From Gyrodactylus bullatarudis (lineage: Eukaryota > Platyhelminthes > Monogenea > Gyrodactylidea > Gyrodactylidae): a stretch of 64,000 bases of DNA. The notes beneath the pieces are model-generated. The model saw only the letters and a list, made by a program, of their open reading frames with translations, ran no database searches and was not told the origin of the DNA. Position numbers and translations under genes: made by a program. How positions within the stretch are numbered: the stretch's first letter is position 1; the number at the start of each line of letters is the position of its first letter. The stretch spans positions 34,686 through 98,685 of the forward strand of contig SSNU01000162.1 of NCBI GenBank assembly GCA_012064415.1, read 5' to 3'. Shown piece after piece: positions 1 through 12,465 of the stretch.

Positions 1-826
1 AACGCCCCCATTTGTAGTGAAACTCCCTTAAGGAAAAATTAAAATTTCGTTCTCGGGTTAAGTTGAGAAAAATAATGTATAGCTACTATAAAGTAGGTTT
101 ATTAGTGTCAAAATTTCCAAAAAAATAAAATTCAGTCAAGTTTGAAAATATCAAATCACCTATCGAAAATATCTTTTTAAGCTTTTTTTAAGATGATCGA
201 AGTTTTCAAATAGAAAATTTATAGTTTTAAAGTTTAAAATACTGATTTATTATACCAATTTTTTCAATTAACTTCAGAACCCAAAAAAAGTTGGAGATTT
301 GGAGATTAATGCAAACCATTAACTCATGAAATCCAAAGCTTAATCAATGTAGAATTGAATAAATAATTTAAAATAGTCTGTGCTGATCTGTGTTGTGGAA
401 TTAATTAATGCGCAGTATTTTTCCTATCGCAAACATCATGTCTGTATCGCTACGTTTCGAATCAGATCAATTTTCTCTCTGTAAAAAAATCCTATAAACA
501 TTTTGTTTCAAGTCAATTTCTCCATTATATCTTTTACTTAGGGATGCAAAACAATTAACAATTCTCAATGATCAAGAAAATAGAAATTCGAATTATAATA
601 AACATAGGTTATAATAAATACATTTCTTAAAAAAACAAATCACAACAAGAAATTCCAACACGAAAGAGTACTCTATATAGGCAAGGTAAATAAGATAACA
701 TCTGTCTGGACTTGCCAACAAGATAAGAGGATAGAATATAAATACAAGTACTGTATTGACTCAACTAATTCTTTGGAAGAAATTCAGTTTATCAAATAAA
801 TCAGAGTATATTTCTTGAAATTTTGA
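1..826. other. gene-free AT-rich stretch
   Basis: No coding region, RNA gene or clear repeat boundary is recognised here. The sequence is low-complexity A/T with short homopolymer runs. Confidence 0.5.
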
Positions 827-832
827 ACTATA

Positions 833-1215
833 TTGGATAATTTTCTTAATAAAGCTAAAATTTTCATGAGGCTTAATATAGAAGGCAATGGTTTCATCAA
901 TCAACATTACAATAATATAAAATTGAAATTTTTATTTAAAACACAAAGACTGTTTAGTTTGATTCATAAAGATTTACTCACGCCGGAAGGGAAGAAAAGA
1001 AAGGGAAGACTCTAGTAGAGTTAATTTACTGTAGTGCTTCTTACATAGGTAGAACGATTAGAAAGCTGTATACAAGATCAAATGACCATCTGAATAAAGA
1101 CATGGGAGTAACTAGACATATATGTATTAAACATGAGAAACGTGCTGTTTCAATTTCAAATTTTTTCCTTTTATACAAGAAACTGGGCGATGACAGTATA
1201 GATATATGTGTTTGA
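833..1215 (+). pseudogene. Penelope-like retroelement 3' fragment with GIY-YIG endonuclease domain
   Basis: Two adjacent pieces in different frames. The first (about 900-1015) reads like the linker before the endonuclease of Penelope-like elements (IKLKFLFKTQRLFSLIHKD). The second, 1027-1215, is a 62-codon open piece beginning YCSASYIGRTIRKL, followed by NDHL and TRH. That matches the start of a GIY-YIG nuclease as found at the C terminus of PLE proteins: Y, then YIG, then T and R a few residues on. The reverse transcriptase domain is missing, and a frameshift plus stops near 1016-1026 separate the two parts. A second, differently decayed copy of the same family lies at 57461-57709, sharing RTIRKL, NDHL, TRH and the GDDS end. 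Assignment to PLE is from family knowledge; it is a dead 5'-truncated copy. Confidence 0.7.
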
Positions 1216-2788
1216 GAGAAATTATTTGTTAATCTATATGTTACCGTTAATCTTGTTACTCTTAATAGTCTCAAGACTCTCTGGCAATTCAGTTACTCGG
1301 TTTCAAGATTATCTGAAAGTCTCGAAGTTTCCAAGAATCTTGTTACTAATATTAAGTTTAGCTGATAATCAGTAGTTTTTTGATTTTTAATACATTTAGA
1401 AAGGAAAATCATCCAGTTTATTCATAACACCCCCTAGAACTTTTTTAGAACCTCTTTTCAGTAGTGTTAAAAATCAATAGAACCTTTGAAGCTTTACAAA
1501 ATTAGATGCCAGAAGAAATTAAAATTATACCTATTTGATATTCTCTAGATTTATAATCTAAAACTTCAGATTTATTTTCAATCTATACAAAATTTATTAA
1601 CCAATCAGTCTATCAATTTTTATTAATGATCTGAACATCCAAAGTTGAAAAAATTTGATTATTTTCTGCCGATCTGTTTCTTGTATTTTTTTCAGTTTTT
1701 AATATTTTTTCGTTAGCATAATCTTTGAGTCCTTTCAATGTGCATTAACGGATAAATATTTTTCGTTTAGATGCGTAGATAGAAATGAGGAATATTCATT
1801 AATACCCATAAAAATTTAGAGTTCTTTTTGCGAATGTCTGAAAAAAACACCGGACCAAGAGTTTTTGAAAGATCCAACATTTTCTCATATTTAAAAAGCT
1901 TTTCTCTCATTCAGGTGATTGGATGCACTTTATCTCAACTAAGATCTGATCGTCATTCAGAGTCAATCTGCTAGAAACTAACTTTGGGTCATTACAAAAC
2001 TATGCTCTAGCTAATAAATAAAAAATACTCTATTCCTGGAAAAAATCTTTTTAGAATAAAACTATAATCACAGTCTACTGATTTAAATGTCCCAGAAGAG
2101 TTAAATCTGATTAAAAAAAAGAGTGTTAACACGTTATACTGCTTCTCCACTATCTACATAATATTAAATTCACAATATGATAGATACATTCTCAATGTAT
2201 TCTATTCTTCTTCAAGGTCATTTCAATATGGTTTAAAAAAAAGTTGAGATAGATAGGCATGAACTGAGAATGTGTAGGTACGACTCATACAATGGAAAGA
2301 TAAAAAAATGATGGATGAACACACACGAATTCAACGAGTATATTCCCTCTTTATTTTCTAACATTAAGCAGTAACAGTTGGAAAAATACGAGCATTAAGT
2401 TCAATATTGTTGAAGAAGGGAAGCAGGAAAAGTACTGTAGAATAGAAATTTACTTTTGTTTTCTCAACAAGCGAAATTTCACTTTTTTGCCATGTTATAC
2501 CCAAAAATAAAGAAAAGTTGATAAGATGCCTTTGTTTGATCATTCTAAAATTATAGTTGATTTGAAGATGGGAATTTACTACTATTCTTACTAAATATTA
2601 TATATTTCGATTTCGGCTAATTAACGAATTTGATAAAGGCCTATTGGACCATTCAAATCTTAATATTCAAAAATTTAGTTCAAATAAGTTCCAAGTCCTG
2701 TTTGTTCTGACACCTGAATTCTCCTTAATAAGAACTGCTGTCAGAAATCTTCGTCCAACAGACAAGGATTTCTTAAATTAAATTATAA
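1216..2788. other. gene-free stretch
   Basis: No gene seen. At 2562-2580 there is one isolated end-like motif (GAAGATGGGAATTTA) of the abundant foldback family A described at 5811-6530. Confidence 0.45.
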
Positions 2789-3475
2789 ATGAATCCTATC
2801 TTTAATGACTTTAATATTCATATTTTCAAAAGGAAATTCTTGGTTCGTGATCTTGGTCTTGAATATGATTATAACTTGCGTTTTGATAATTATATAAAAT
2901 CGATTGCTAATGTTTTTGCTGCAAGGACCCTTCATATTCATAGAACTGCCAAATCAATCCAACTAAAAATTCTGCTCTTCAAAACGTATGCTAGACCTGC
3001 CATTGAATACTGCTCTGCAATCTGGAGTCCTTCTGCCTTATCAATGTCTTTTATCCTTGAAACTATTCAGAAACGATTTATTCGCTTATGCAATCTCCCA
3101 TCCAGTGGTTTCGGCAAAATAAGACTCCTCAGGCACCGTAGAAATTTTAGATGTATTAAACTTGCTAAAGACAATGTTCAAAGTTTATGGAATATTCAAA
3201 TAAATCAAAGAGTCCTGAGAAATAACAATGTTAAAATTAAAAGACCTTTAAACAATGCCTTAAAGTCCCTTTATTTTTTTGATAGACTTCCATCTTTATT
3301 TAACGAAATCTCTCGCAAAAATATTGCATTTACTAAAAAAGATTTATATATAATATATAATATATATAATAATATATATAATATATAACTACCTGGAAAA
3401 CTTTTGATACATATATATATTTTTTTCTTTTTTGATACAATATGACAATAAATTTATTTATTTATTTATTATTTT
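2789..3475 (+). mobile_element. 5'-truncated non-LTR retrotransposon (LINE) 3' end
   Basis: The open frame 2789-3388 (199 codons) resembles the region just C-terminal of the catalytic core in non-LTR reverse transcriptases: VRDLGLEYDYNLRFDNYI, then ARPAIEYCSAIWSP, then ETIQKRFIRLCNLP. This is the usual 'LGV..D..L.F..HI', 'R..LEY...VW.P' and 'ie.vQkrf.r' succession of CR1/Jockey/RTE-type elements. There is no YADD catalytic core, so the copy is 5'-truncated and inactive. The frame runs into TA repeats, and a tail of repeated ATTT units follows at about 3450-3475, a typical LINE 3' end. I cannot name the clade. A different truncated LINE sits at 47520-48235. Confidence 0.75.
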
Positions 3476-3534
3476 TTATAAAATAGCCAATAATTCCTAT
3501 TTATTTATTATAAAACTATAATTTTGAACCAAGT

Positions 3535-3580
3535 AGAAGACAACATAGTCAGATAGCAAGCGAACAACGTTATAGTCAAT
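3535..3580. repeat. 46-bp repeat shared with 58755-58800
   Basis: Begins AGAAGACAACATAGTC and ends GTTATAGTCAAT; 44 of 46 positions match the copy at 58755-58800. The flanks differ. The parent element is not recognised. Confidence 0.6.
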
Positions 3581-3734
3581 ATTATAAAACTGTTGAGGGC
3601 TTAAATTTAAAAATAAGTAAGTACCGTAAATATGCTTATTGGGGATAGGAATATTCGTAAAACATAAAATTACTTACTAGGTAAGGACTTTTACTTTGGT
3701 AAGCATAATTACGGTAACAGCTATATACTTAATG

Positions 3735-4370
3735 TGTATAGGAATTTGAATTTTTTACGAAAATCTTAATTGAATCTATCTTGAATTTGATCAAGGGTCT
3801 TTTGTAAACCATGAGGTCCGCTTTCGTCGTATGAAAGAAAATTTTTTAAAAACTCTTGCATATTTCAAATCTACAGAGACTCAAACTTCGAGTTGAAAAC
3901 TTTTGTTGATTTCAAAGTGAGTTGATTTTTAGCATAAAAATTTTCATGAACTTGCCATTATTTTGGAATCTTGAACAATCAAAGTTTCATTGATTCGAAG
4001 TAACGCTGATCAAGAAAAAAAATTCCAATTTACGCACGATAATGGGGTGATTGAACCACAGTGATTCTCAAAATCAGATTCAGCATATTTGTTTACTTTG
4101 ATTAATTGTGATCCTAAAAATAAACTTTTGACCACTCTTTTTAATCCAACCAGAATAGTACACTTAAAGTTCAACAAATCGAAAATTCAACATTAACTCT
4201 AGACTTGAAATCTGCCATAGCTTTCCTTAAAATTTGATTTTTGCAAAATTTTTTTTCATCGTATCATGTAAGTGAGTCTCATGATCTAGAATCCGAAAAA
4301 TCTTGATCAAAATCGATTTCTTGATGGGAAAATCATAAATAGGAATGTTCATATTAACTAGGTATATCAT
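3735..4370. repeat. foldback MITE family A, old copy
   Basis: Diverged copy of the 5811-6530 element. It shares the TTGATCAAG...CATGAGG block near the left end and, inverted, CTCATGATCTAGAATCC and TCTTGATCAAAATCGATTTCTTGATG near the right end (about 4278-4325). It ends at ATATTAACTAGGT around 4350-4362. Confidence 0.65.
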
Positions 4371-5810
4371 ATATCAGCATCTTTTTCTTAATAGAGGATA
4401 GAAATATAATTATCAATTTTTGAAATCTAAATGCAATTATTTTTACGGTTATTGATTTATACAAAAATAATTTTTGTGCCATTATTCCGTTATAAAAAGA
4501 CTTGGTGATATTTTAAAATCAGATGTTTTCATTGCTACTTTATCAAGATTCTCATGAACTAAGTTTATAAATTATTAAGATTGAAACTTATTTGAGGTAA
4601 TTTAAATAATTATTCTCTCTAAATTATCAATCTATGGTACCAATAATCAATTAGAACTGATTGTCGTTTGTGAATTTTTGGAAAAAAAATTTCTACCGGG
4701 GCAGAAATATTCTTCCAAATACAGATTTCTTTAATTATTTTTAAATTACACTAAAAGTAATGAAAATTGACAGCAAATACTTTGTATTTCTAAAATGTGT
4801 TAGAGGTAGAATATTTCTCAGACAACAGACTACCATCCATTCTTTTAACAGCAAGAGATTAAAGTTATTTAATTATTTTCCAGTGTAAAACCAAGTCCAT
4901 GGAGAAAGGAAAACGATGCAGCATTTAGTTGGGAACCTTTCACACCCGCAAGTTCTAAGATGAAATAATATTTTACCATAGCTCAATAGTTTTTAAATAT
5001 ATGTCAACTTGCTTTAGGAATTCAATACAATTTATGCAATTTTGTAAAAAAAGTCTTGATGATCGATAAAATTAGATCGATTTTGGTTCCCTCATTCGTT
5101 TCAATATCATTGATTACTTCAAAGTGATCTAGATGAACAAAATGCAAGATATATTTTATGGTTGTTCAATGGAAAATTTTTTTTATTCATAAATGAATTG
5201 CGTGTAATAGAGGGAAAAAATAAGCACTAAAATATAGATATATACTCTTGCTTTCCTTAACTAACCGAATGAATGAGCAATGTACACACATACTTTATGC
5301 CAAGAACGCTTGCTATTTTTCGTATATATATTCAATGTAATGTACAAGATTGAAGAATACGTTTATGTATTTTTTTAACGTTATACGCGAATATTTCATG
5401 ATATAATGAGAGAGAATTCAGGATAGGAATCTCTTTTTTTGTATTTTCATGAGAATTGATAGTAATGTTTTTTCCCTTAAATAAAAAAAAATTACTCATC
5501 CATTCTATGTATTATAATTTGGCCTCGTCTTCCTTTGGGAAGGAGAAATTTCTTTTTATTAACTGTAAATTTGGAGGAAATAACTGATCGAAGTAGGGTA
5601 ATGCTGATGGATTACAGGAAATTGTTTCCAATTCAATCGATGCTTTTGTTTGGGGATTAATTCAAACTTTCTGACAACCGAGAAATGCGGAAAATCGGGT
5701 CTGGGTACCATTCAAGTGAAAATCAATATTTAAAAAAAATTGAAAATAATCCGAAAAATGTTGGCTATTTTTGAATTCCGATCGATAAAATCTTCTTAAA
5801 AAATATAAAA
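4371..5810. other. gene-free stretch
   Basis: No gene or bounded repeat recognised; A/T-rich with TA runs near 5240-5340. Confidence 0.45.
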
Positions 5811-6530
5811 CTAATTAATATGAAGATGGGAATTTATGATTTTTACAATATTCTAAATTTTTTCATCAAGAAATCGAATTTGATCAAGATTTTTTGGAAT
5901 CTAGATCATGAGGCCCTCTTTCACGATACGGAAAAGAAAAATGGAAAAATCTATTTTTAAGGAAAATACGGTAAATTTGAAATCTTGAAGTAGCGCCAAA
6001 TCGCAATTTTTTGAAATTTGAATTGAAATTTTTTGTTGATTTCAATGTGGGAGAGTGATCAAAAGTTTATTTAAAGGATCAAAATTAGTCAAAGAAATCA
6101 AATATGCTGAATCTGTTTTTGAGAATCGCCCCATAATCGTGTCAAAATTAAATTTTGATCATTTTCCCTACTTGAAATTTGATACATCAAGATCCCTGAA
6201 AAATGATGAATCTATCAAAATTTGTATGATGATAGTCGGTTTTTTTGTCTTATTGTGATCCTGAAAATCAACTTTTGATCACTCTCCCACATTGAAATCA
6301 ACAAAAAATATCAACTCAAAGTTCAAAAAAATGCGATTTGGCGCTACTTCAAGATTTCAAATTTACCGTATTTTCCTTAAAAATAGATTTTTTCCATTTT
6401 TCTTTTCCGTATCGTGAAAGAGGGCCTCATGATCTAGATTCCAAAAAATCTTGATCAAATTCGATTTCTTGATGAAAAAATTTAGAATATTGTAAAAATC
6501 ATAAATTCCCATCTTCATATTAACTAGGTG
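5811..6530. repeat. foldback MITE family A, best-preserved copy
   Basis: Two arms of about 250-270 bp (5811-6083 and 6258-6527) are inverted copies of each other with only scattered differences. The outer ends read CTAATTAATATGAAG on the left and, reverse-complemented, CTAGTTAATATGAAG on the right. The centre (about 6090-6250) is unpaired and carries a 67-codon open frame that looks fortuitous. No transposase is present. Many decayed relatives occur through the window. The high arm identity suggests recent insertion or arm homogenisation. Confidence 0.85.
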
Positions 6531-6534
6531 TAGT

Positions 6535-6800
6535 ATTTCTATTGATGAAGTTTTAAGAAATCTACATTCTTATTAGGCTTTGTAAGCCTAATCTACATGT
6601 GTTCAGAAAAACTATTCATATAATCTTCAACTACTTTGGCTTATGTGAGCTTTTTCACTTTTCTCTCCACTGTTACTATTTAATGGAGAGTTTTGGTTTT
6701 TCTTGAGCTTGCATTTTATTATTTTCTTAGATAATTACTAAATTTTTATTATCTTGAATGATGCTTTGAGAAATGTATAACATACAATGTATTTGTCTAA
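6535..6800 (+). mobile_element. Penelope-like element 3' tail (decayed)
   Basis: Shares TTATGTGAGCTTTTTCAC and CTTTTCTCTCCACTGTTACT (about 6640-6680) with the tail at 14285-14560, and ends in a degenerate ribozyme-like motif (TGATGCTTTGAGAAATGTA, about 6758-6776). A second degenerate copy of that motif, TTGATGAAGTTTTAAGAAA, lies at 6542-6560. Two motifs about 215 bp apart suggest the tandem arrangement PLEs often form. Confidence 0.55.
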
Positions 6801-8240
6801 AATGTACATTCCATAGACCCCCTATTTTTTACTACTTCAATTTTTTTTAAATACCATTGATCTAGCAAAAAATAGATTCACAACGAAGTGAAATCACAAG
6901 TCTTTTGTTTTTCTTCAGTTTCTATAACTAAAACTTTAGTAAATATACAATAAAATTTATTTTAAAAATTCTTTAATCAAGTCCCTATATATATATATAT
7001 AGTAAATTTGTCAATTATGGGCGATCTTGGGATAATTGGGCGTTTTTCCATACTCCAGATAAAAGTGTATCACCAATTCCACATCTATCTCCATCACTCT
7101 CTATACTCATACTTTATTTTTATAGACATGAAAATTGAATTAATTAAGCAAAAGAAAATTTATCCATATTCTAATTCAGAGATTCTATATTTTATGATCT
7201 CTTCTTCTCTACATATAGGCTGTAAAAAAAATCAGTTTTCTTAGATTGACAAAATCAAGAGAATCTTTATCCTTCTAATAAATCAAATGAGTCAGCTCTA
7301 ATGCCCAAGAATAATAAATCATTTTGTAACAATTAAAGTTTGCTAAGAGAATAATCCTTTTTATGAAATTAAAAGTCAAAAATTATTTGTGAAGTATTCC
7401 TTCTTATTTTTAAAAAAATATGTAACACTTTTGAGAACTTGACACAATCTCTTTATTCACAATAAATTAATTTCTAGGATCTATAACAAGCAACAGTTGT
7501 TTAACCAGATATAACAGGAATATTTGATTTTCCTGAAATTCACACAAGATTCTAATTGATCTCAAACAAATCTAAAAGGTAGTTTAGCTCGATACTCTAA
7601 TACATGGTAAAGAAAAACCGTCTTTAGCTTGAAATTTTTCAGGTCTATTATTGGACAATTAATTACTAGTAATTACTAATTACTTTTGCCATATTCAAGG
7701 TTAAATGTCAAAAACTTTCAAAATTGGTAATTAATGCCAAAACTTTATCCCTGAATCATTCATCATTTGTTAGTGGAGGGAGTGAGTTTTAAAATTTGAA
7801 GATTCCTTTAAGGTTATCCCAATTTATGTGATTTATATCTTTGAATGTTTTTGAAAAGAAAAAAAACATTGATTTAAATTTATACAGTAAACTTTCCTTC
7901 TTATGAGTAAAATGATTGAAATTTTTATTTGAAAAAACTGAACCCCACATCAATAAAACAATACCTGGTTAATGTTTTTATTAAAAATTTGAAGGTGTAA
8001 CAGAGTTAAGGTAATTGCATATTTGAATTCTACAGGTATTTTTACCCTATTTAAGTTATCTGTTCATCTATGATCAAAAGAACTGGTACTTGTAAAAAGA
8101 TCGAGGTTCTTGAGGTTCGAACATTTTCTATTGTCCAGATAAAGAACTATGGTTCTCAGAATTCATAAACCTTGGCAATAAGTTGTTGAAAAATTCTGAA
8201 CGTTTTTTTGGTTACTCAAAAGTAGTCAGTCAATATTGAA
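6801..8240. other. gene-free stretch
   Basis: Nothing recognised apart from a (TA)n run at about 6987-7001. Short open frames here have no protein-like composition. Confidence 0.45.
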
Positions 8241-8244
8241 AAGA

Positions 8245-8410
8245 ACAGAGGGAATAAAACGTTTTATTCAAAATTATTATATAAAAAGTTCTTTCTTTAA
8301 ATCAGTATAGCACGTATTTGACGAATGACAGAGCTAACATTTTTGCGTATTCCAGGAGATTAATAGACTTCCTATTCAATAACTGGCAAACAAAGTATTT
8401 TCTGAGGCTT
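8245..8410. repeat. MITE family B fragment
   Basis: Shares TAGTATAGCACG-type sequence, TTTGACGAATGA and ATTCCAGGAGATTAAT with the complete copy at 45741-46112. Neither end is intact. Confidence 0.6.
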
Positions 8411-9024
8411 AGATTGAGGTTTAAATAAAATACACAGTAAATAAACGAATAGCCAATAGCTGAAATTCGATTGGCAAAAGTGTATTCTAATCAGGGAATC
8501 GAAGCATGAATATTTGGACTCATGAGAAAAATAATATTAATTAAATTCCTTTCATTTCAGCGAACAGAAAGAGAGAGAGAACAATTCTTGATCTTTGTAA
8601 TCACCAATGTTGTTCTCGAAATCAATAAATAAGAAGAGATCATATCCTCTTGTTGTATCAGAAAACATGCTAATAACTCGAGGAAGGAAATTATGAAGAT
8701 AGCAAAATATCTCATTATTTCTGCACGTCATAATCATGAGTCATAGGTTAGTAGTAGGTAAGCACTTATTGTCTATTTATTATTATTATTATTTATCACT
8801 TTTTATTCAAGTTCATGAGTCATGAATATGAGTCGGAAGAATACAATAACATAGTAGGAAGCATAAAAAAATCCATACATATTTGAATATTATGAAGGAT
8901 CAGTTTTTTTAAAACAAAAAAACTATTTTTTCTTCAAAAATGAAAATCAAGATTAAATAAATCGTACTCATCAAGATAAGTTGCTCTCTCTTTGAAAGAG
9001 ATCGAATTTGCTTTGAGGTTAGTG
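8411..9024. other. gene-free stretch with ATT microsatellite
   Basis: A short (ATT)n run lies at about 8778-8792. Nothing else is recognised. Confidence 0.45.
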
Positions 9025-9310
9025 TGGATCAAAGAAAATCTATTTATATCATTAAGAAATCGAATTTCATCAAGAATTTTTGGAATCTAGATCATGAGGC
9101 CTGCGCTAAGCATATAAAGAAAAAAACCAATTTCAAATCTAGAGCTGAATTCCCCGTTCTTTTCTAGTAGAAAATTTTTCTTGAATGAGAGAGTGATCAA
9201 ACTGATTTTGATCATAAAAGTTATGATAAACTTGTGATTTAAAAATTCCTTGATCGATTTCTTGATGGAAAAATTGAGAATTTTGAAAATAATACTTATT
9301 ACTTTGAACC
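9025..9310. repeat. foldback MITE family A fragment
   Basis: Contains AAGAAATCGAATTTCATCAAG and TGGAATCTAGATCATGAGG (9054-9100), shared with 5868-5914, plus a decayed inverted end near 9250-9310. Confidence 0.6.
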
Positions 9311-11369
9311 CTAATATCATAATAAAAATATTTCTTATTTCAAATAGTTAACAGAGGTTTAATAGGGGGTTAAAATAAGCATTTTACTAATCACTAATGA
9401 TTGTAAAACAGATTGAGGTAAAGAGAGCTATCGTCAATTCTAAGCATCTTGTTGATAAGTTATACAAAGTTGGAATGATAATCTTATTGATTTTACTTTT
9501 AAACTGAGATATTCAGAAGCATGGATAATAATAGACAGATTTTATTTACTTTTCCCCATACTCAATCTACTTCGTTCTTTCATGACTGACCAAACGAGAA
9601 TAAATTTGGTAATCTCTTGTGTGTGTATATTGCCCATTTTCGATTGATATCGCCCTTTCCCTTCGTCTTTAACACAAACACGCAAGGATATATATGGACT
9701 CTCAGTGTTAAAAAAAGTGAGATGATTTATCCAAGGGAAAAAGTGTTCTCAAAAAAGGTGAGATCTTAATCTAATTCCAGTAAAAAAATAGAATTTGTAC
9801 AAGAATTATTTCTTGGAGATCGATATCTTGAATTTTCTCCTGTTCAACCAACATTATCTCATATAATTTTATTCTACAGAGAGAACAAAAATGTTAAACA
9901 AAACTCTGATGACTCAACAAAAGTTTGAATCATCTAATACAACTGGCAATCGGAAATTTCCATGATTTTCTAGAATCAAAAAAAGCAAGTACAAACAGCA
10001 AAGAGTATAAATCATCTTAATCCATTAATAGACTATTTAGATTTGTTTTAAGAGCGACTTTAGATCTATAGATAAGATAACTGGATTTTAATTCATCTGA
10101 TTTGATTTCTCTCATAGACAAAGGTGGGATTTTGCATTTCAATAGGACCTCCCATGTGGTTCACTAAGACATTCAAAAATTTCATAATGTAGTTGAAGAA
10201 TTAAGATATTCTTTCTCCCAAAAATTCTGATTCAAACGATCATCAGTTATTGTCCATTTTTACTTTTCAAAAAAGACTTGTTACCTTGGCGATTTAAACT
10301 GAAATAAAAAATCAGCTAATACGTATCAAAATTATCTATTAATGAATATGATTTATAGAATATAAATTCTTTTTGTTTATTTTTTGAAAGCATTTTTCTG
10401 TCTGAAATCATTCTAAATAATTCAGCAAGTAAAAATAGTGGATTATGTAAATTATGATTTAAAAAAGTCTAAAGTTGAGCCTTCTTTAAACCAAAACATG
10501 TGGATTAATCATTGTTCTGAGACACTGAGACAACTGGGCCTGCTTTCTCTCATATTTTTTGAGATACTCTAAATGCTTTGTATTAATCGTTTCTTCAATA
10601 GAAATTCATTATTAATACTAAGCTATAAAATGTGGCTCTATCATTTTTTCTACAATATGACGTTGGAGAAAAATATTTTTTTGAAAATAATCATGAATAG
10701 CGAGAAATTGTAACAATTCTAAATTACATATTCGTCTCTCTGATGAGATGTGATATGAGAATCATAACAAAGGCTTTTTTCTTCTTCCTACCTTGTTAAT
10801 TAGATGAGTGAGATTATTCTTAGGTATTTCAAAAAATATGCAATGAAGAATGACACATCTTTGCAAGAAGGACACTTTTTATTTCTGAGTAGAAATGAAA
10901 TTTGAACAGTAAATAACTTTATCTAAAGAAGGGAATATTATTGGGATTTCTTCATCAAATTTATTATCATTTACAAAATTTAAGATAATCACAGAATCAT
11001 ACAGTGAAAGAGGAAAAATCAATAATTATTTATAGATACAATGGAATATATTGATTGAAAATTGTCTTATTATTACGGATTTTTTGATTGAAAAATTAAT
11101 TTTGATGAACTTTGGAATTATTATAAAATCTCAGATTTCCGGATTAAAAATTCTATGATCGCTTTCTCACAATGAAAGCAAAAATATTTTCAACTCAAAG
11201 TTCAAAAAAACCTGAAAATTTGTCGCGAGGTTTTAAAAAAATCTAACATTTTTGAATCCTTGATTTTATTACAATTCAAAAATGGTAAATTTATAGATAT
11301 TATTGAATAATCTGCATAATATACTCTCGTTCCCTGAAGCTACTCAATTATCTGTTCTATACCTTTTTC
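9311..11369. other. gene-free stretch
   Basis: No gene found. Parts of 11080-11300 resemble the centre of foldback family A (ATCGCTTTCTCACAATGAAAG-type sequence) but are too decayed to bound. Confidence 0.4.
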
Positions 11370-12465
11370 AGAGCTAGTTGCAAGTAAGGAATTCTGATTT
11401 CAACATTTTTCAATCTAAATTGAAAAATTTTCATCCTGATTAGTAAAGGATCAGAGAAGTAATTAGGGGGGGGGGTTAATAATCACTGATTATTTTGCTT
11501 TTTTCAATCTAAATTGATAATATATCAATCTGAGTTACGAATTATAAAAATTAATTTGAAAATGATCGAACTATTCAAAAGCAATAACAAGTATACGTCT
11601 AGTAAAAAGAATAATTGCCTTGAAAGACTGACTATTCTTGAATTCATCGGAGATAACGGAAACTTATCAATAACAAAATTAGAAAAAACTACAGAAACAC
11701 TGAAAGGATCCATAGCTACTTAAAATGTTTCGTCTTCTGTTTTTTATATTGAAAGATAATATATTAAAGTTCTAAATAATGAGGATTTAAATGAGAATTT
11801 TATTCAATGAAATTTTACTATTAATGTTGGGTTTTTGGGTTTTTTTTCAGCTTGCATTATTTTCTTTTATGAAATTTGCTTCTTACTATTTCCATTCTTA
11901 TATTTGTAATTTTATTATTTCAATGATTATATTTATAATTTCCATTTTTAAAGTAACACTGCTGATGAAGCTTTAAGAAATACGTATTCAGTGTAAATAA
12001 AACTCTTGTTTTTTCAATGCTTCAAATAATTTCTAAATGCAAATAAGTGGATTTTCGGACGTATATACGTGAATCTCTGGTATACAATGAAATTATGGTT
12101 AAATTAGAGAACTACAAGGGATTGGTTTTCGTTTCATCGATGTTAAAAAGCCCTAAATCTCTTTTTCACTTAGAAAAATTACTGCAAAATAAGAGTGAGC
12201 AAATTTTCTATAGACTAGCCGAAATTATTAGTTTTTTTTAATTTAAAAGATGATAAATAAATTGATACAAAAGAACTTTTCAAATTAATTTTTATAATTT
12301 GTAACTCAGATTGATTTATTATCAATTGAGAATGCGAAAATTTGAAATCAGAATGAAAAAGGCTGAATAATTATTCCCCCCCCCCCGAACTCCTTATTAC
12401 TAATTTAGATTGAAAAATGTTGAAATCAGAATTCCTAACTTGCAACTAGTTTAAAGAGCTGGTGT
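11370..12465. repeat. foldback element bounded by G-tract and C-tract arms, containing a PLE tail
   Basis: The left arm (11370-11560) and the right arm (about 12270-12465) are inverted repeats. TAAGGAATTCTGATTTCAAC (11390-11409) pairs with sequence at about 12425-12444. A run of 10 G (11467-11476) faces a run of 10 C (12377-12386). CAATCTGAGTTAC (11526-11538) pairs with GTAACTCAGATTG (12301-12313). The interior includes two short open frames (11514-11723, 12047-12241) that I do not recognise, and a PLE tail at 11790-12000 with the hammerhead-like motif. It may be a PLE fragment captured inside a foldback transposon. Confidence 0.7.
11956..11994 (+). ncRNA. hammerhead-ribozyme-like motif in a PLE tail (copy 1)
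   Basis: Stem I: ACACTG (11956-11961) pairs with CAGTGT (11989-11994), 6 bp. Core CTGATGA 11962-11968. Stem II region of 8 nt at 11969-11976 is essentially unpaired. GAA at 11977-11979. Stem III: ATAC (11980-11983) with GTAT (11984-11987). The unpaired cleavage-site base is T at 11988. This is the type I hammerhead order, known in PLEs. Compared with 14507-14545, the changed bases in stems I and III are compensated. The weak stem II means activity is uncertain. Confidence 0.6.

Noticed and set aside
6055..6258. 67-codon open frame in the centre of a foldback element
   Set aside because: It lies inside a non-coding MITE, has no start context or homology, and is not kept open in the other copies.
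8109..8122. GGTTCGAAC as a tRNA B box
   Set aside because: No A box or cloverleaf can be drawn around it.
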